This document shows, piece by piece, positions 13,635-20,034 of a stretch of DNA of 20,034 bases; the first letter of the stretch is position 1; every line of letters begins with the position of its first letter. The notes under the pieces are model-generated. The model did no database searches, was not told the DNA's origin, and was given only the letters and a program-made list of their open reading frames with translations. The stretch lies in the NCBI GenBank assembly GCA_004561555.1, contig SFVH01000031.1, forward strand, positions 1-20,034, read 5' to 3'. Source of the stretch: a bacterium. GTDB taxonomy: Bacteria; Bacteroidota; Bacteroidia; Bacteroidales; Muribaculaceae. Both the position numbers and the translations under genes were made by a program.

Positions 13635-13709
13635 TCGGGGTACCAAGATTCGAACTTGGGACCCCCTGCTCCCAAAGCAGGTGCGCTAACCGGACTGCGC
13701 TACACCCCG
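13635..13709 (-). tRNA. tRNA-Pro (anticodon TGG)
   Basis: The minus strand folds as a full cloverleaf: acceptor CGGGGTG with TACCCCG, D-arm GCGC...GCGC, anticodon arm CCTGC-TTTGGGA-GCAGG giving anticodon TGG, and T-arm CCAAG-TTCGAAT-CTTGG. The discriminator base is A. The next bases are CAA, so the CCA end is not encoded and must be added. The tRNA has its own promoter and a strong terminator. Confidence 0.97.
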
Positions 13710-13737
13710 AAAATGCTTTCGTTTTCCAAAAGCGTTG

Positions 13738-13769
13738 CAAAGATAGCGTAATTTTTCTTTTTCGCCAAA
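13738..13769 (-). promoter_or_regulatory. Promoter of tRNA-Pro
   Basis: On the minus strand TTTG (13766-13769), a 20-base spacer and TATCTTTG (13738-13745). The -7 element ends 28 bases before the tRNA 5' end. Confidence 0.7.
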
Positions 13770-13886
13770 TTTTTTGCCCACTTTTTTATTATGTAGAGTC
13801 AAGTGGCAAGTGCAAAATTAGCGCTGACACCTCACATAGGGTCTACAAGAGAACGATAAAATAATTATTTTTCACAATCAATATTT

Positions 13887-13920
13887 GCGCCATTTGCTTT
13901 GCTGCAGATGGCGCTTTTTT
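13887..13920 (+). terminator. Strong rightward terminator with no gene in front of it
   Basis: GCGCCATTTGC (13887-13897) pairs with GCAGATGGCGC (13904-13914) with one G-T pair and a 6-base loop, followed by six T (13915-13920). Upstream on this strand lie only about 140 bases of non-coding DNA and, beyond it, the oppositely transcribed tRNA. It may end a small RNA starting near 13750-13800; TAATTTTT at 13749-13756 is only a weak -7 match. Confidence 0.75.
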
Positions 13921-14004
13921 GGTAGCTGAGGTTTAATGTTTTTAACATTGCTATCCATGCGTTTTTGCCCACACTATAGTTTATTTTGTGTCAGAAATAA
14001 ACTT

Positions 14005-14106
14005 ATGTCAAACGATAAAAAACTGAAAGCTATGTTGTTTTGTTTTGCTTGTATCATTTGGATTATAGGAATGGTGTTCGGTCATGCTACCGGTAGGAGA
14101 AGATAA
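14005..14106 (+). CDS. Possible 33-residue single-pass membrane protein
   Basis: ATG 14005 to TAA 14104-14106 encodes a short polar start (MSNDKKLKA), a hydrophobic stretch of about 17 residues (MLFCFACIIWIIGMVFG) and a basic end (GRRR). This is a sensible layout for a tiny inner-membrane protein. It ends 13 bp from the convergent end of the next gene. There is no clear ribosome site or ideal promoter; TTATTTTG at 13981-13988 matches 7 of 8 positions of TAnnTTTG. The family is unknown. Confidence 0.4.
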   Translation: MSNDKKLKAMLFCFACIIWIIGMVFGHATGRRR

Positions 14107-14119
14107 GGCTTTGGCTAAC

Positions 14120-14440
14120 TTACAGTTTCATTATCTTTTCGGCAATGTGAGGGATAAATGCATAGATTGACACTTCGGCTGATGTCGACGGAGCTATTGC
14201 GGCTATTGCTTCGGCTTTTTCCTTGAGCGAAGAGGGGCTCACGACCGACAGTAGCGCGTTGATTTCCGCTAATTTTTCTTCACTTAGAGGTCGGGTTATT
14301 ATGAGTATGCCTTCCACAAATTTGGTGTCAGCCGTTTCGCCTTCGGCTTTATAGTGTGACACCTTGCCGGCGGATAATTCGAAGGTGTGGAGATGATACA
14401 CTTTAGCATTCCACACTGTGTAATGGGCGAGGGTGCGCAT
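14120..14440 (-). CDS. Conserved-looking small protein coupled to the DUF4296 gene
   Basis: 106 residues with no signal peptide or membrane segment. The first 50 residues (MRTLAHYTVWNAKVYHLHTF, TKFVEGILIITRP) resemble the short N-terminal beta part of Bacteroidetes amidohydrolase-like proteins, but there is no metal-binding HxH and the catalytic barrel is absent. The rest is an Ala/Glu-rich helix-forming tail. Its ATG (14440-14438) overlaps the TGA of the upstream lipoprotein gene as TGATG, a classic coupling arrangement, so the two are made together. The function is unknown. Confidence 0.75.
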   Translation of the reverse strand: MRTLAHYTVWNAKVYHLHTFELSAGKVSHYKAEGETADTKFVEGILIITRPLSEEKLAEINALLSVVSPSSLKEKAEAIAAIAPSTSAEVSIYAFIPHIAEKIMKL

Positions 14441-15222
14441 CAGTAATTGAGTTTGCGTTGATAAGGATGCGCGTCGTATCGTTCGCTGTTAAGGCGAGCC
14501 CGCGAAAGAGAAATTTTGTCGACAAACACACATTTTTCAGATGCCATATTATATCTCAGATATCCATACACTCGGCTCGGCTCGCGGATAGAGTCGGTTT
14601 GCAAGGTTAGGTTGAGTAAAGTCTCGGGCATTGCGCGTTGCATCTGATATTCGCCGGAGCCGTCTTTATAGTCCACGGCAATAAAAGCTTCAGCAGGCTC
14701 TTTGTTGTTGAGCATCATTAATCGCCAATAGTAGCAGTCGCCAACCTTCATTTCGCTGTCGGCGGGATAAGAAAAAGTGAGAAGCACACAATCGCCGGTG
14801 CGTTGTTTTTCAAAAATCAGCGAGTGAGGACGCGTCCACACATCCACGCTGTCGCCGGCAGCGATGAGCTGTTCGCCGGCTTTTCTTGCCTCCTCTTGTG
14901 CTTGTTGTTGTCTCTCCTCCAGGATGGTTATTACGTTTTCGTACACGTTTTTATACACATCGAGGTTGTGTCCGTACCACATCAGTGAGGAGTCAAACTC
15001 CTCGGCTGTGACATCGTGTTTTTTCAAGATAGCCTGACGTATGGCGAGCCGTGCAGAGTCGTCGGTGTATTGGCGGAAGTTGATATCCACCACCGCTTCT
15101 CCTTCGTGGATGTCGGCAAGAAGTTCTGCCATGTCGTCTTGCGGAATAACCCCCGAGGGCTCGCTACCGCAGGCGGCAAGGATTAGCATTGCTATCAAGC
15201 ACCATGGCGTCAAGTGTCGCAT
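14440..15222 (-). CDS. DUF4296 domain lipoprotein
   Basis: 260 residues. A lipoprotein signal peptide ends in the lipobox LILAAC, with the lipidated cysteine at residue 18. The DUF4296 domain follows (about 25-115): VIPQDDMAELLADIHEGEAV, LKKHDVTAEEFDSSLMWYGH and NLDVYKNVYENVITILEER. The C-terminal half is beta-rich (HSLIFEKQRTGDCVLLTFSY). It is probably anchored in the inner or outer membrane facing the periplasm. It starts 9 bp after lspA, the gene for the peptidase that matures lipoproteins. Its exact role is unknown. Confidence 0.9.
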   Translation of the reverse strand: MRHLTPWCLIAMLILAACGSEPSGVIPQDDMAELLADIHEGEAVVDINFRQYTDDSARLAIRQAILKKHDVTAEEFDSSLMWYGHNLDVYKNVYENVITILEERQQQAQEEARKAGEQLIAAGDSVDVWTRPHSLIFEKQRTGDCVLLTFSYPADSEMKVGDCYYWRLMMLNNKEPAEAFIAVDYKDGSGEYQMQRAMPETLLNLTLQTDSIREPSRVYGYLRYNMASEKCVFVDKISLSRARLNSERYDAHPYQRKLNY

Positions 15223-15231
15223 CTTCAGTCT

Positions 15232-15909
15232 TTATTTTGAGTTGTCGGCAGAAGCATCGTCTGTCGGTTCGGTCTTTTTGGGTGACGAGAGATAGTTGGA
15301 ATAAAACAAGATAAACACTATTATTCCTACAGAAATTGCTGCATCGGCGAGGTTAAACACCGGACGGAAAAATTCGAAATCCGTACCGCCAACCCATGGC
15401 ATCCATTCGGGCCAAGTACCCTCAATCAGGGGGAAGTGGAACATATCCACCACACGCCCGTGAAGAAATGAGGCATATCCGCCGCCGTCGGGAAACAATT
15501 GAGCTACAGCAAGAGGTGTCGACTCGCTGAAAACCATCCCGTAAAACATACAGTCGATTACGTTGCCAATAGCACCGGCCGTGATTAGCGACATACACAC
15601 AACGAAACCTTTGGTGTAGCGGTCGTCCTTGCGTATGCGAAAAAGGAAATAGACCAATGCCGCCGAGGCGATGATGCGAAATAGGGTGAGAAAAAGCTTG
15701 CTTCCCAGCTCGATGCCGAAAGCCATGCCGGGATTTTCGATAAAGTATAGCTCCGCCCAGTCAGCCCACGGCATTGATTCGCCGAGGCGGAACGACGTTT
15801 TCACCCATATTTTAAGCAGTTGGTCGGCGATTATTAGTGTAAGCACCACAATCGCCGCCAACGTGCCGTTAGAGATTTTTTTCTTTTTAAAATCCATTCG
15901 AGGAAACAT
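15232..15909 (-). CDS. lspA: Lipoprotein signal peptidase (signal peptidase II)
   Basis: 225 residues, longer than the 160-170 of typical LspA; Bacteroidetes forms are extended. LspA is an inner-membrane aspartyl protease that cuts prolipoproteins before the lipidated cysteine. Four membrane segments are visible (about 17-35, 70-92, 101-118, 184-205). The catalytic aspartates are D119 in GAIGNVIDCMFYG and D189 in FNLADAAIS; the FIENPGMAFG motif is at 56-65. The extra region (about 126-180, PDGGGYASFLHGRVVDMFHF and PLIEGTWPEW) is a periplasmic insertion. Starts at 15909 (MFPRM) or 15897 (MDFKK) are both possible. It lies 3 or 15 bp after the dksA-like gene. Confidence 0.96.
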   Translation of the reverse strand: MFPRMDFKKKKISNGTLAAIVVLTLIIADQLLKIWVKTSFRLGESMPWADWAELYFIENPGMAFGIELGSKLFLTLFRIIASAALVYFLFRIRKDDRYTKGFVVCMSLITAGAIGNVIDCMFYGMVFSESTPLAVAQLFPDGGGYASFLHGRVVDMFHFPLIEGTWPEWMPWVGGTDFEFFRPVFNLADAAISVGIIVFILFYSNYLSSPKKTEPTDDASADNSK

Positions 15910-15912
15910 AAA

Positions 15913-16302
15913 TTATTTGTTTCGCTTGCTTTCCTGACTCTTACCTTCAATGCTGAGAGTGGCGTGAGGCACAGCCATCAATCGCTCTTTGGGGATGAGT
16001 TTGCCGGTTTCGCGACAGATGCCGTAGGTCTTGTTCTCTATTCTCACCAAAGCTGCTTTGAGGTGCTGAATAAACTTCATTTGTCGTTGCGCCAATCGTC
16101 CGCTCTCTTCCTTATTGAGTGTGTTAGCCCCTTCTTCAAGCACTTTAAAGGTGGGCGAGGTGTCGGCGGTGTCGTTGCCGTCGGAATTTGTCAGCTCATT
16201 TTTAAGGAGTTCGTAGTCTTTGTAAGCTTTGTCAAGTTTGGCAAGGATTAGCTCCTTAAATTCTTGCAATTCCTCATCGGAATATCTTGTTTTTTCTGCC
16301 AT
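15913..16302 (-). CDS. TraR/DksA family protein lacking the zinc-binding cysteines
   Basis: 129 residues from the ATG at 16302; the in-frame ATG at 16326 is less likely because it lies only 7 bases past ileS. The N-terminal part (about 8-90) is a coiled-coil hairpin (YSDEELQEFKELILAKLDKA...SGRLAQRQMKFIQHLKAAL), and the C-terminal part is a DksA-like finger, YGICRETGKLIPKERLMAVP followed by HATLSI. Classical DksA has two CxxC pairs; here only C96 remains, the next position is T99, and the second pair is absent. This zinc-less form is what I recall as usual in Bacteroidetes. A role at the RNA polymerase secondary channel is inferred from the family. It is encoded 31 bp after ileS and 3-15 bp before lspA. 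Confidence 0.9.
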   Translation of the reverse strand: MAEKTRYSDEELQEFKELILAKLDKAYKDYELLKNELTNSDGNDTADTSPTFKVLEEGANTLNKEESGRLAQRQMKFIQHLKAALVRIENKTYGICRETGKLIPKERLMAVPHATLSIEGKSQESKRNK

Positions 16303-16333
16303 AACTATAACTATTTGGTTAAACAAAGTTGGT

Positions 16334-19300
16334 TTATCTATTAATTGTCACTTTTGCGCACAAATCCGGATATTCGTCGATATCAAGATTCACAAAGTCG
16401 TCGGTAGGCGTACCTACGGTGATGTTAACGGCGAGCACCTGTCGAGCGATATAGTCGGAATATTGCTTCACGGCTTCGTCGGTGGCTTCGTTAGGCGTAA
16501 TCACCACATCAATTTTGTCGGTGATTTCAAAGCCCTTGTTTTTGCGGATGTTTTGGATGCGATTCACCAGCTCGCGTGCCACACCCTCACGGCGAAGTTG
16601 TTCGCTGATGGTGATGTCGAGAGCCACGGTGAGGCTGCCTTCGTTAGCCACGAGCCATCCGGGGATATCTTCGGAGATGATTTCCACGTCGGCGAGCATG
16701 ACCACAGCATCCGTTCCGTCAACATTAAACGAGAAGCTGCCGTTTTGCTCAAAGGCAATGATGTCTTTTTGCGACATTGCCACGATTTGAGCGGCGAGCG
16801 CCTTCATTATTTTGCCGTATTTCGGGCCGAGCTTTTTGAAGTCGGGTTTTACTTTCTTCACGAGCACACCTTCGTCGTTGCCCACCATCTTGATGGTTTT
16901 CACATTGACTTCGGTCTTCACCAGCTCGCTCATAGCATCGATGTCAGCCTTTTGTGCTTCGTTCATCACCGGCACCATAATCATTGAGAGAGGCTGTCGT
17001 ACCTTGATGTTAGCCTTGCGACGCAAAGCGAGGACGATGGAGGTGATGTCTTGAGCCGTCTTCATCTGCTTTTCCAGCGAGAGGTCAATCATGCTCTCAT
17101 CTGCTTTGGGGAAGTCTGCCAAGTGTACCGATGTGGTCTCGTCGGTGAGGTCGGTGAAGAGGCGGTCGGCAAAAAACGGCGATACCGGAGCCATCAACAG
17201 AGCCACTGTGCGCAAGCAAGAGTAGAGGGTCTGATATGCCGAGAGTTTGTCGGTAGTCATTTCGCCACCCCAGAAGCGCTTGCGGTTGAGGCGCACATAC
17301 CAGTTGGAGAGGTTGTCGTTTACAAACTCCGAGATGGCGCGTGCCGCCTTAGTGGGTTCGTAGTCGTCGAGGTCGGCTTCCACTTCTTTTATCAGCGAGT
17401 TGAGCACTGACAGTATCCAGCGGTCGATTTCCGGGCGTTCGGCGTAGGGCACTTGCGGTGTCTTGCTGTCGAAGCCGTCGACGTTGGCATAAAGGGCGAA
17501 GAAGGAGTAGGTGTTGTAAAGCGTTCCGAAAAATTTGCGGCTCACTTCGAGCACCCCGGCTTCGTCAAACTTCAAGTTGTCCCACGGCGATGAGTTGGAA
17601 ATCATATACCATCTCACGGCGTCGGTGCCAAACTTGTCGATAGCCTTAAACGGGTCGACGGCGTTGCCCAACCGCTTGCTCATCTTGTTGCCATATTTGT
17701 CGAGCACCAATCCGTTGGAGATTACCGATTTGTAAGCTATTGTGTCAAACACCATTCCGGCAATGGCGTGAAGCGTGAAAAACCAGCCGCGTGTTTGGTC
17801 AACGCCCTCAGCGATAAAGTCGGCGGGATAGACTTCGCGATTGTCGAAAGCCTCTTTGTTTTCAAAAGGATAGTGTATTTGAGCATATGGCATCGCTCCG
17901 GAGTCAAACCACACGTCAATCAAGTCCAACTCGCGACGCATAGGCTTGCCGCTTTCCGACACCAACACGATGTGGTCGACATACGGGCGGTGGAGGTCGA
18001 TGCGGTTATAGTTGTCGGCGGAATAGTCGCCGGGCACAAAGCCTTTGTCCTTGTAGGGATTGCTCTGCATGATTCCGGCGGCAACAGATTTTTCGATTTC
18101 GTCGTATAGCTGTTGTAGGCTGCCGATACACTTCTCTTCGTCGCCGTCTTCGGTGCGCCAGATAGGTAGTGGCGTACCCCAATAGCGGCTACGCGAGAGG
18201 TTCCAGTCGTTAAGATTCTCGAGCCATTTTCCGAAACGACCGCTACCGGTGGCCTTCGGCTTCCAGTTGATGGTTTCGTTGAGAGCCATCAAGCGTTCGC
18301 GAGAAGCGGTGGTGCGAATAAACCAGCTGTCGAGCGGATAATAGAGCACCGGCTTGTCGGTGCGCCAACAGTGGGGATAATTATGCACATGCTTTTCAAT
18401 CTTAAACACTTTATGGGCTTGCTTCATCTCCAAGCACAGGCGGATGTCGAGGGTTTCAGCTTCTGCGGCTGCCTTTTCGTCGTATTTTCCACCTTGATTG
18501 AATTGTGGGTCGTAGGCGTTTTTCACCCATGCTCCTTGGTAATCCTTATAGGTTTCTACATCCACACATTCAGCCACAAAACGCTCGTCGAGCTCATCAA
18601 GCATATAAAACTTTCCGGTGAGGTCGACCATCGGGCGAGTTTCGCCCTTTTTGTTAATCATAAACAAAGAGGGGATGCCGGCGGCGCGTGCCACAAAGGC
18701 GTCGTCGGCACCGAAGGTGGGTGCGATGTGTACGATGCCCGTACCATCTTCGGTGGTGACATAGTCGCCGGGGATTACGCGAAACGCCTTTGCGGAGGCT
18801 TCCACGAAGTTGCCGGCAGCATCGAGCTCGGTGGGCTTCACCCAGGGCAACAGTTGCTCATATTGCATGCCTACGAGGTCGGTGCCTTTATATTCGGCAA
18901 CAACCTTAAACGGCACCAGCTTGTCGCCTGTCTTATAATCTTCGAGAGCTATGCCCTCGGCTTTCTTGTTGAAGTGGTTGTAGAGCAGCGCTTTAGCCAC
19001 CACTACGGTGATTTTCTCGCCGGTGTAGGCGTTGTAGGACTGCACTGCCACATAGTCAATCTTCGGGCCCACGCAGAGGGCGGTGTTCGACGGCAAGGTC
19101 CATGGGGTGGTGGTCCATGCGATGAAGTAGGGAGTGCCCCAGGCGGTCATTTCCGGTTTGGGATTTTTGATGCGGAATTGCGCCACACAGGTGGTGTCTT
19201 TCACATCACGATAGCAGCCGGGTTGGTTAAGCTCGTGAGAACTCAAGCCGGTGCCGGCAGCCGGAGAATATGGCTGGATGGTGTAGCCCTTGTAGAGATA

Positions 19301-19813
19301 ATGCTTGTCGTAGAGTTGCTTCAGAAGCCACCACACCGACTCCATATATCGGTTGTCGTAGGTGATATAAGGATTTTCGGTGTCCACCCAATAGCCCATC
19401 TTGTGAGTGAGGTCCGACCACTCTTTGGTGTATTTCATCACCTCTGCACGACAAGCGGCATTATACTCGTCGACAGAAATCTTTTTGCCGATATCTTCTT
19501 TGGTGATGCCGAGGGCTTTTTCCACTCCCAGCTCCACAGGGAGGCCGTGAGTGTCCCAGCCGGCTTTTCGCTTCACATGGAAGCCCTTCATCGTCTTGTA
19601 GCGGCAGAAGAGGTCTTTTATTGTGCGACCCATAACGTGATGGATGCCCGGCATACCATTTGCCGAGGGGGGACCCTCAAAAAACACAAACGAGGGATTG
19701 CCCTCGCGGATATTCATGCTTTGGGCAAAAACATTGGATTCGTCCCATTTTTGCAACACTTCCCGATTGACTTCGGAGAGGCTGAATTTGCTATATTCGT
19801 TAAATTTCTTCAT
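16334..19813 (-). CDS. ileS: Isoleucyl-tRNA synthetase, long form
   Basis: 1159 residues, far longer than the about 930 of E. coli IleS and similar to the eukaryote-like type 2 enzymes. It charges tRNA-Ile in the cytoplasm. Visible parts: HIGH-equivalent NGMPGIHHVMG around residues 52-62, editing domain with WTTTPWTLPSNTAL (233-246) and GTGIVHIAPTFGADD (357-371), LIDVWFDSGAMPYAQ (631-645), and KMSKR at 710-714. The anticodon-binding domain follows and a long C-terminal extension ends LDIDEYPDLCAKVTINR. The start at 19813 matches the family N-terminus MKKFNEYSKFSLSEVNREVL. It is the first gene of the leftward operon with the dksA-like gene, lspA, DUF4296 and the 106-residue gene. Confidence 0.97.
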   Translation of the reverse strand: MKKFNEYSKFSLSEVNREVLQKWDESNVFAQSMNIREGNPSFVFFEGPPSANGMPGIHHVMGRTIKDLFCRYKTMKGFHVKRKAGWDTHGLPVELGVEKALGITKEDIGKKISVDEYNAACRAEVMKYTKEWSDLTHKMGYWVDTENPYITYDNRYMESVWWLLKQLYDKHYLYKGYTIQPYSPAAGTGLSSHELNQPGCYRDVKDTTCVAQFRIKNPKPEMTAWGTPYFIAWTTTPWTLPSNTALCVGPKIDYVAVQSYNAYTGEKITVVVAKALLYNHFNKKAEGIALEDYKTGDKLVPFKVVAEYKGTDLVGMQYEQLLPWVKPTELDAAGNFVEASAKAFRVIPGDYVTTEDGTGIVHIAPTFGADDAFVARAAGIPSLFMINKKGETRPMVDLTGKFYMLDELDERFVAECVDVETYKDYQGAWVKNAYDPQFNQGGKYDEKAAAEAETLDIRLCLEMKQAHKVFKIEKHVHNYPHCWRTDKPVLYYPLDSWFIRTTASRERLMALNETINWKPKATGSGRFGKWLENLNDWNLSRSRYWGTPLPIWRTEDGDEEKCIGSLQQLYDEIEKSVAAGIMQSNPYKDKGFVPGDYSADNYNRIDLHRPYVDHIVLVSESGKPMRRELDLIDVWFDSGAMPYAQIHYPFENKEAFDNREVYPADFIAEGVDQTRGWFFTLHAIAGMVFDTIAYKSVISNGLVLDKYGNKMSKRLGNAVDPFKAIDKFGTDAVRWYMISNSSPWDNLKFDEAGVLEVSRKFFGTLYNTYSFFALYANVDGFDSKTPQVPYAERPEIDRWILSVLNSLIKEVEADLDDYEPTKAARAISEFVNDNLSNWYVRLNRKRFWGGEMTTDKLSAYQTLYSCLRTVALLMAPVSPFFADRLFTDLTDETTSVHLADFPKADESMIDLSLEKQMKTAQDITSIVLALRRKANIKVRQPLSMIMVPVMNEAQKADIDAMSELVKTEVNVKTIKMVGNDEGVLVKKVKPDFKKLGPKYGKIMKALAAQIVAMSQKDIIAFEQNGSFSFNVDGTDAVVMLADVEIISEDIPGWLVANEGSLTVALDITISEQLRREGVARELVNRIQNIRKNKGFEITDKIDVVITPNEATDEAVKQYSDYIARQVLAVNITVGTPTDDFVNLDIDEYPDLCAKVTINR

Positions 19814-19838
19814 TTTTCAAGGATGTCATTTTCTGTGG

Positions 19839-19846
19839 CAAATTTA
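19839..19846 (-). promoter_or_regulatory. -7 element for the ileS operon
   Basis: TAAATTTG on the minus strand matches TAnnTTTG, 25 bases before the ileS ATG. No clear TTTG is visible at -33. Confidence 0.55.
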
Positions 19847-19963
19847 CTACAAATTTCCGACATAACCATTTGATATAGGAAAAAACTGCTAATTACGGCG
19901 AAGCCGCGGGTTAATGGTTAGTGTTAATGCAAATATCCGTCGGAGACGGTAAATTGTGATTAG

Positions 19964-20018
19964 CACAGTAGGGAATGTAACCGAAGCCCGTAGGGCGAAG
20001 ATTACATTCCCTGCTGTG
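19964..20018. repeat. Long palindrome of REP-like appearance
   Basis: CACAG-T-AGGGAATGTAA (19964-19980) pairs with TTACATTCCCT-G-CTGTG (20002-20018), a 17-bp stem with a single T-G position. The loop carries a second hairpin, GCCC-gta-GGGC (19986-19996). Other small palindromes lie beside it: CCGTC-gga-GACGG (19937-19949) and GGC-gaa-GCC near 19898-19906. There is no T-run and no gene ends nearby, so it looks more like a repeated intergenic element than a terminator. Confidence 0.6.
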
Positions 20019-20034
20019 TATATACCGCATCCGA

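Noticed and set aside
13790..13920. 6S RNA or tmRNA
   Set aside because: I cannot find the long closing stem of 6S RNA or the tRNA-like ends of tmRNA; only a stand-alone terminator and weak stems are visible, so no named RNA was called.
18371..19873. A 500-codon open frame on the plus strand opposite ileS
   Set aside because: It lies antisense to a clear ileS gene with all motifs. Its translation is rich in His, Val and Phe, as expected from the reverse of codons such as GTG, GAC and AAA, and shows no family signature.

Overview
The window looks like chromosomal DNA from a gut-type member of the Bacteroidales (Bacteroidota); a Muribaculaceae- or Prevotella-like species is my guess. Three things point there. 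Promoters are of the Bacteroidetes kind: a -7 element TAnnTTTG, several with TTTG 19-20 bases upstream. The families DUF4831, DUF4296, the zinc-less TraR/DksA variant and the long LspA are Bacteroidetes-typical. The gene order ileS - dksA-like - lspA - DUF4296 lipoprotein also fits. There is one tRNA (Pro, anticodon TGG), no rRNA and no CRISPR array.

Left part (1-5300): an accessory region, probably the integrase-bearing end of an integrated element. It holds the 3' part of a winged-helix protein gene (1-897), a damaged RloA/RloB (AbiL-like) ATPase-nuclease defence pair on the minus strand (920-2682), and a Bacteroidetes-type tyrosine recombinase (2938-4263). Next to the recombinase lie a tandem 11-bp repeat and a 7-5-7 palindrome that could be its binding and core sites. 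Beyond is a frameshifted, 5'-truncated surface-protein fragment (4520-5013). A second, much more eroded rloA/rloB remnant (5058-5207) lies on the far side of the integrase, in the same orientation as the first. Both defence copies are broken: rloA by a 10-bp tandem duplication, rloB by an internal deletion, and the second copy is a fossil.

Middle part (5345-12103): a secreted modular protein (propeller-like domain, two SusE/SusF-like beta domains, C-terminal sorting-like domain) reads rightward from a good -7 element and ends at two stacked hairpins. A leftward, closely packed operon follows: nnr (NAD(P)HX repair), a DUF4831 secreted protein, pepT (tripeptidase) and miaA (tRNA dimethylallyltransferase). 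It appears to run from one promoter at 12132-12139.

Right part (12246-20034): a secreted-protein gene interrupted by one in-frame TAA; a 94-bp compound hairpin between convergent genes; a small membrane-anchored protein with a near-ideal promoter so close to its ATG that the message may be leaderless; tRNA-Pro with its own promoter and terminator; an orphan rightward terminator that may end an unannotated small RNA; a 33-residue single-pass protein; and a leftward operon of ileS, a dksA-like gene, lspA, a DUF4296 lipoprotein and a small protein translationally coupled to it. LspA matures lipoproteins, and the next gene encodes one. The right edge carries a long palindrome of REP-like appearance.

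I found no clearly new multi-gene system. The best leads are the two-stage decay of duplicated RloAB loci around the integrase, the repeat cluster at the rloA promoter, the possible leaderless gene and the orphan terminator.
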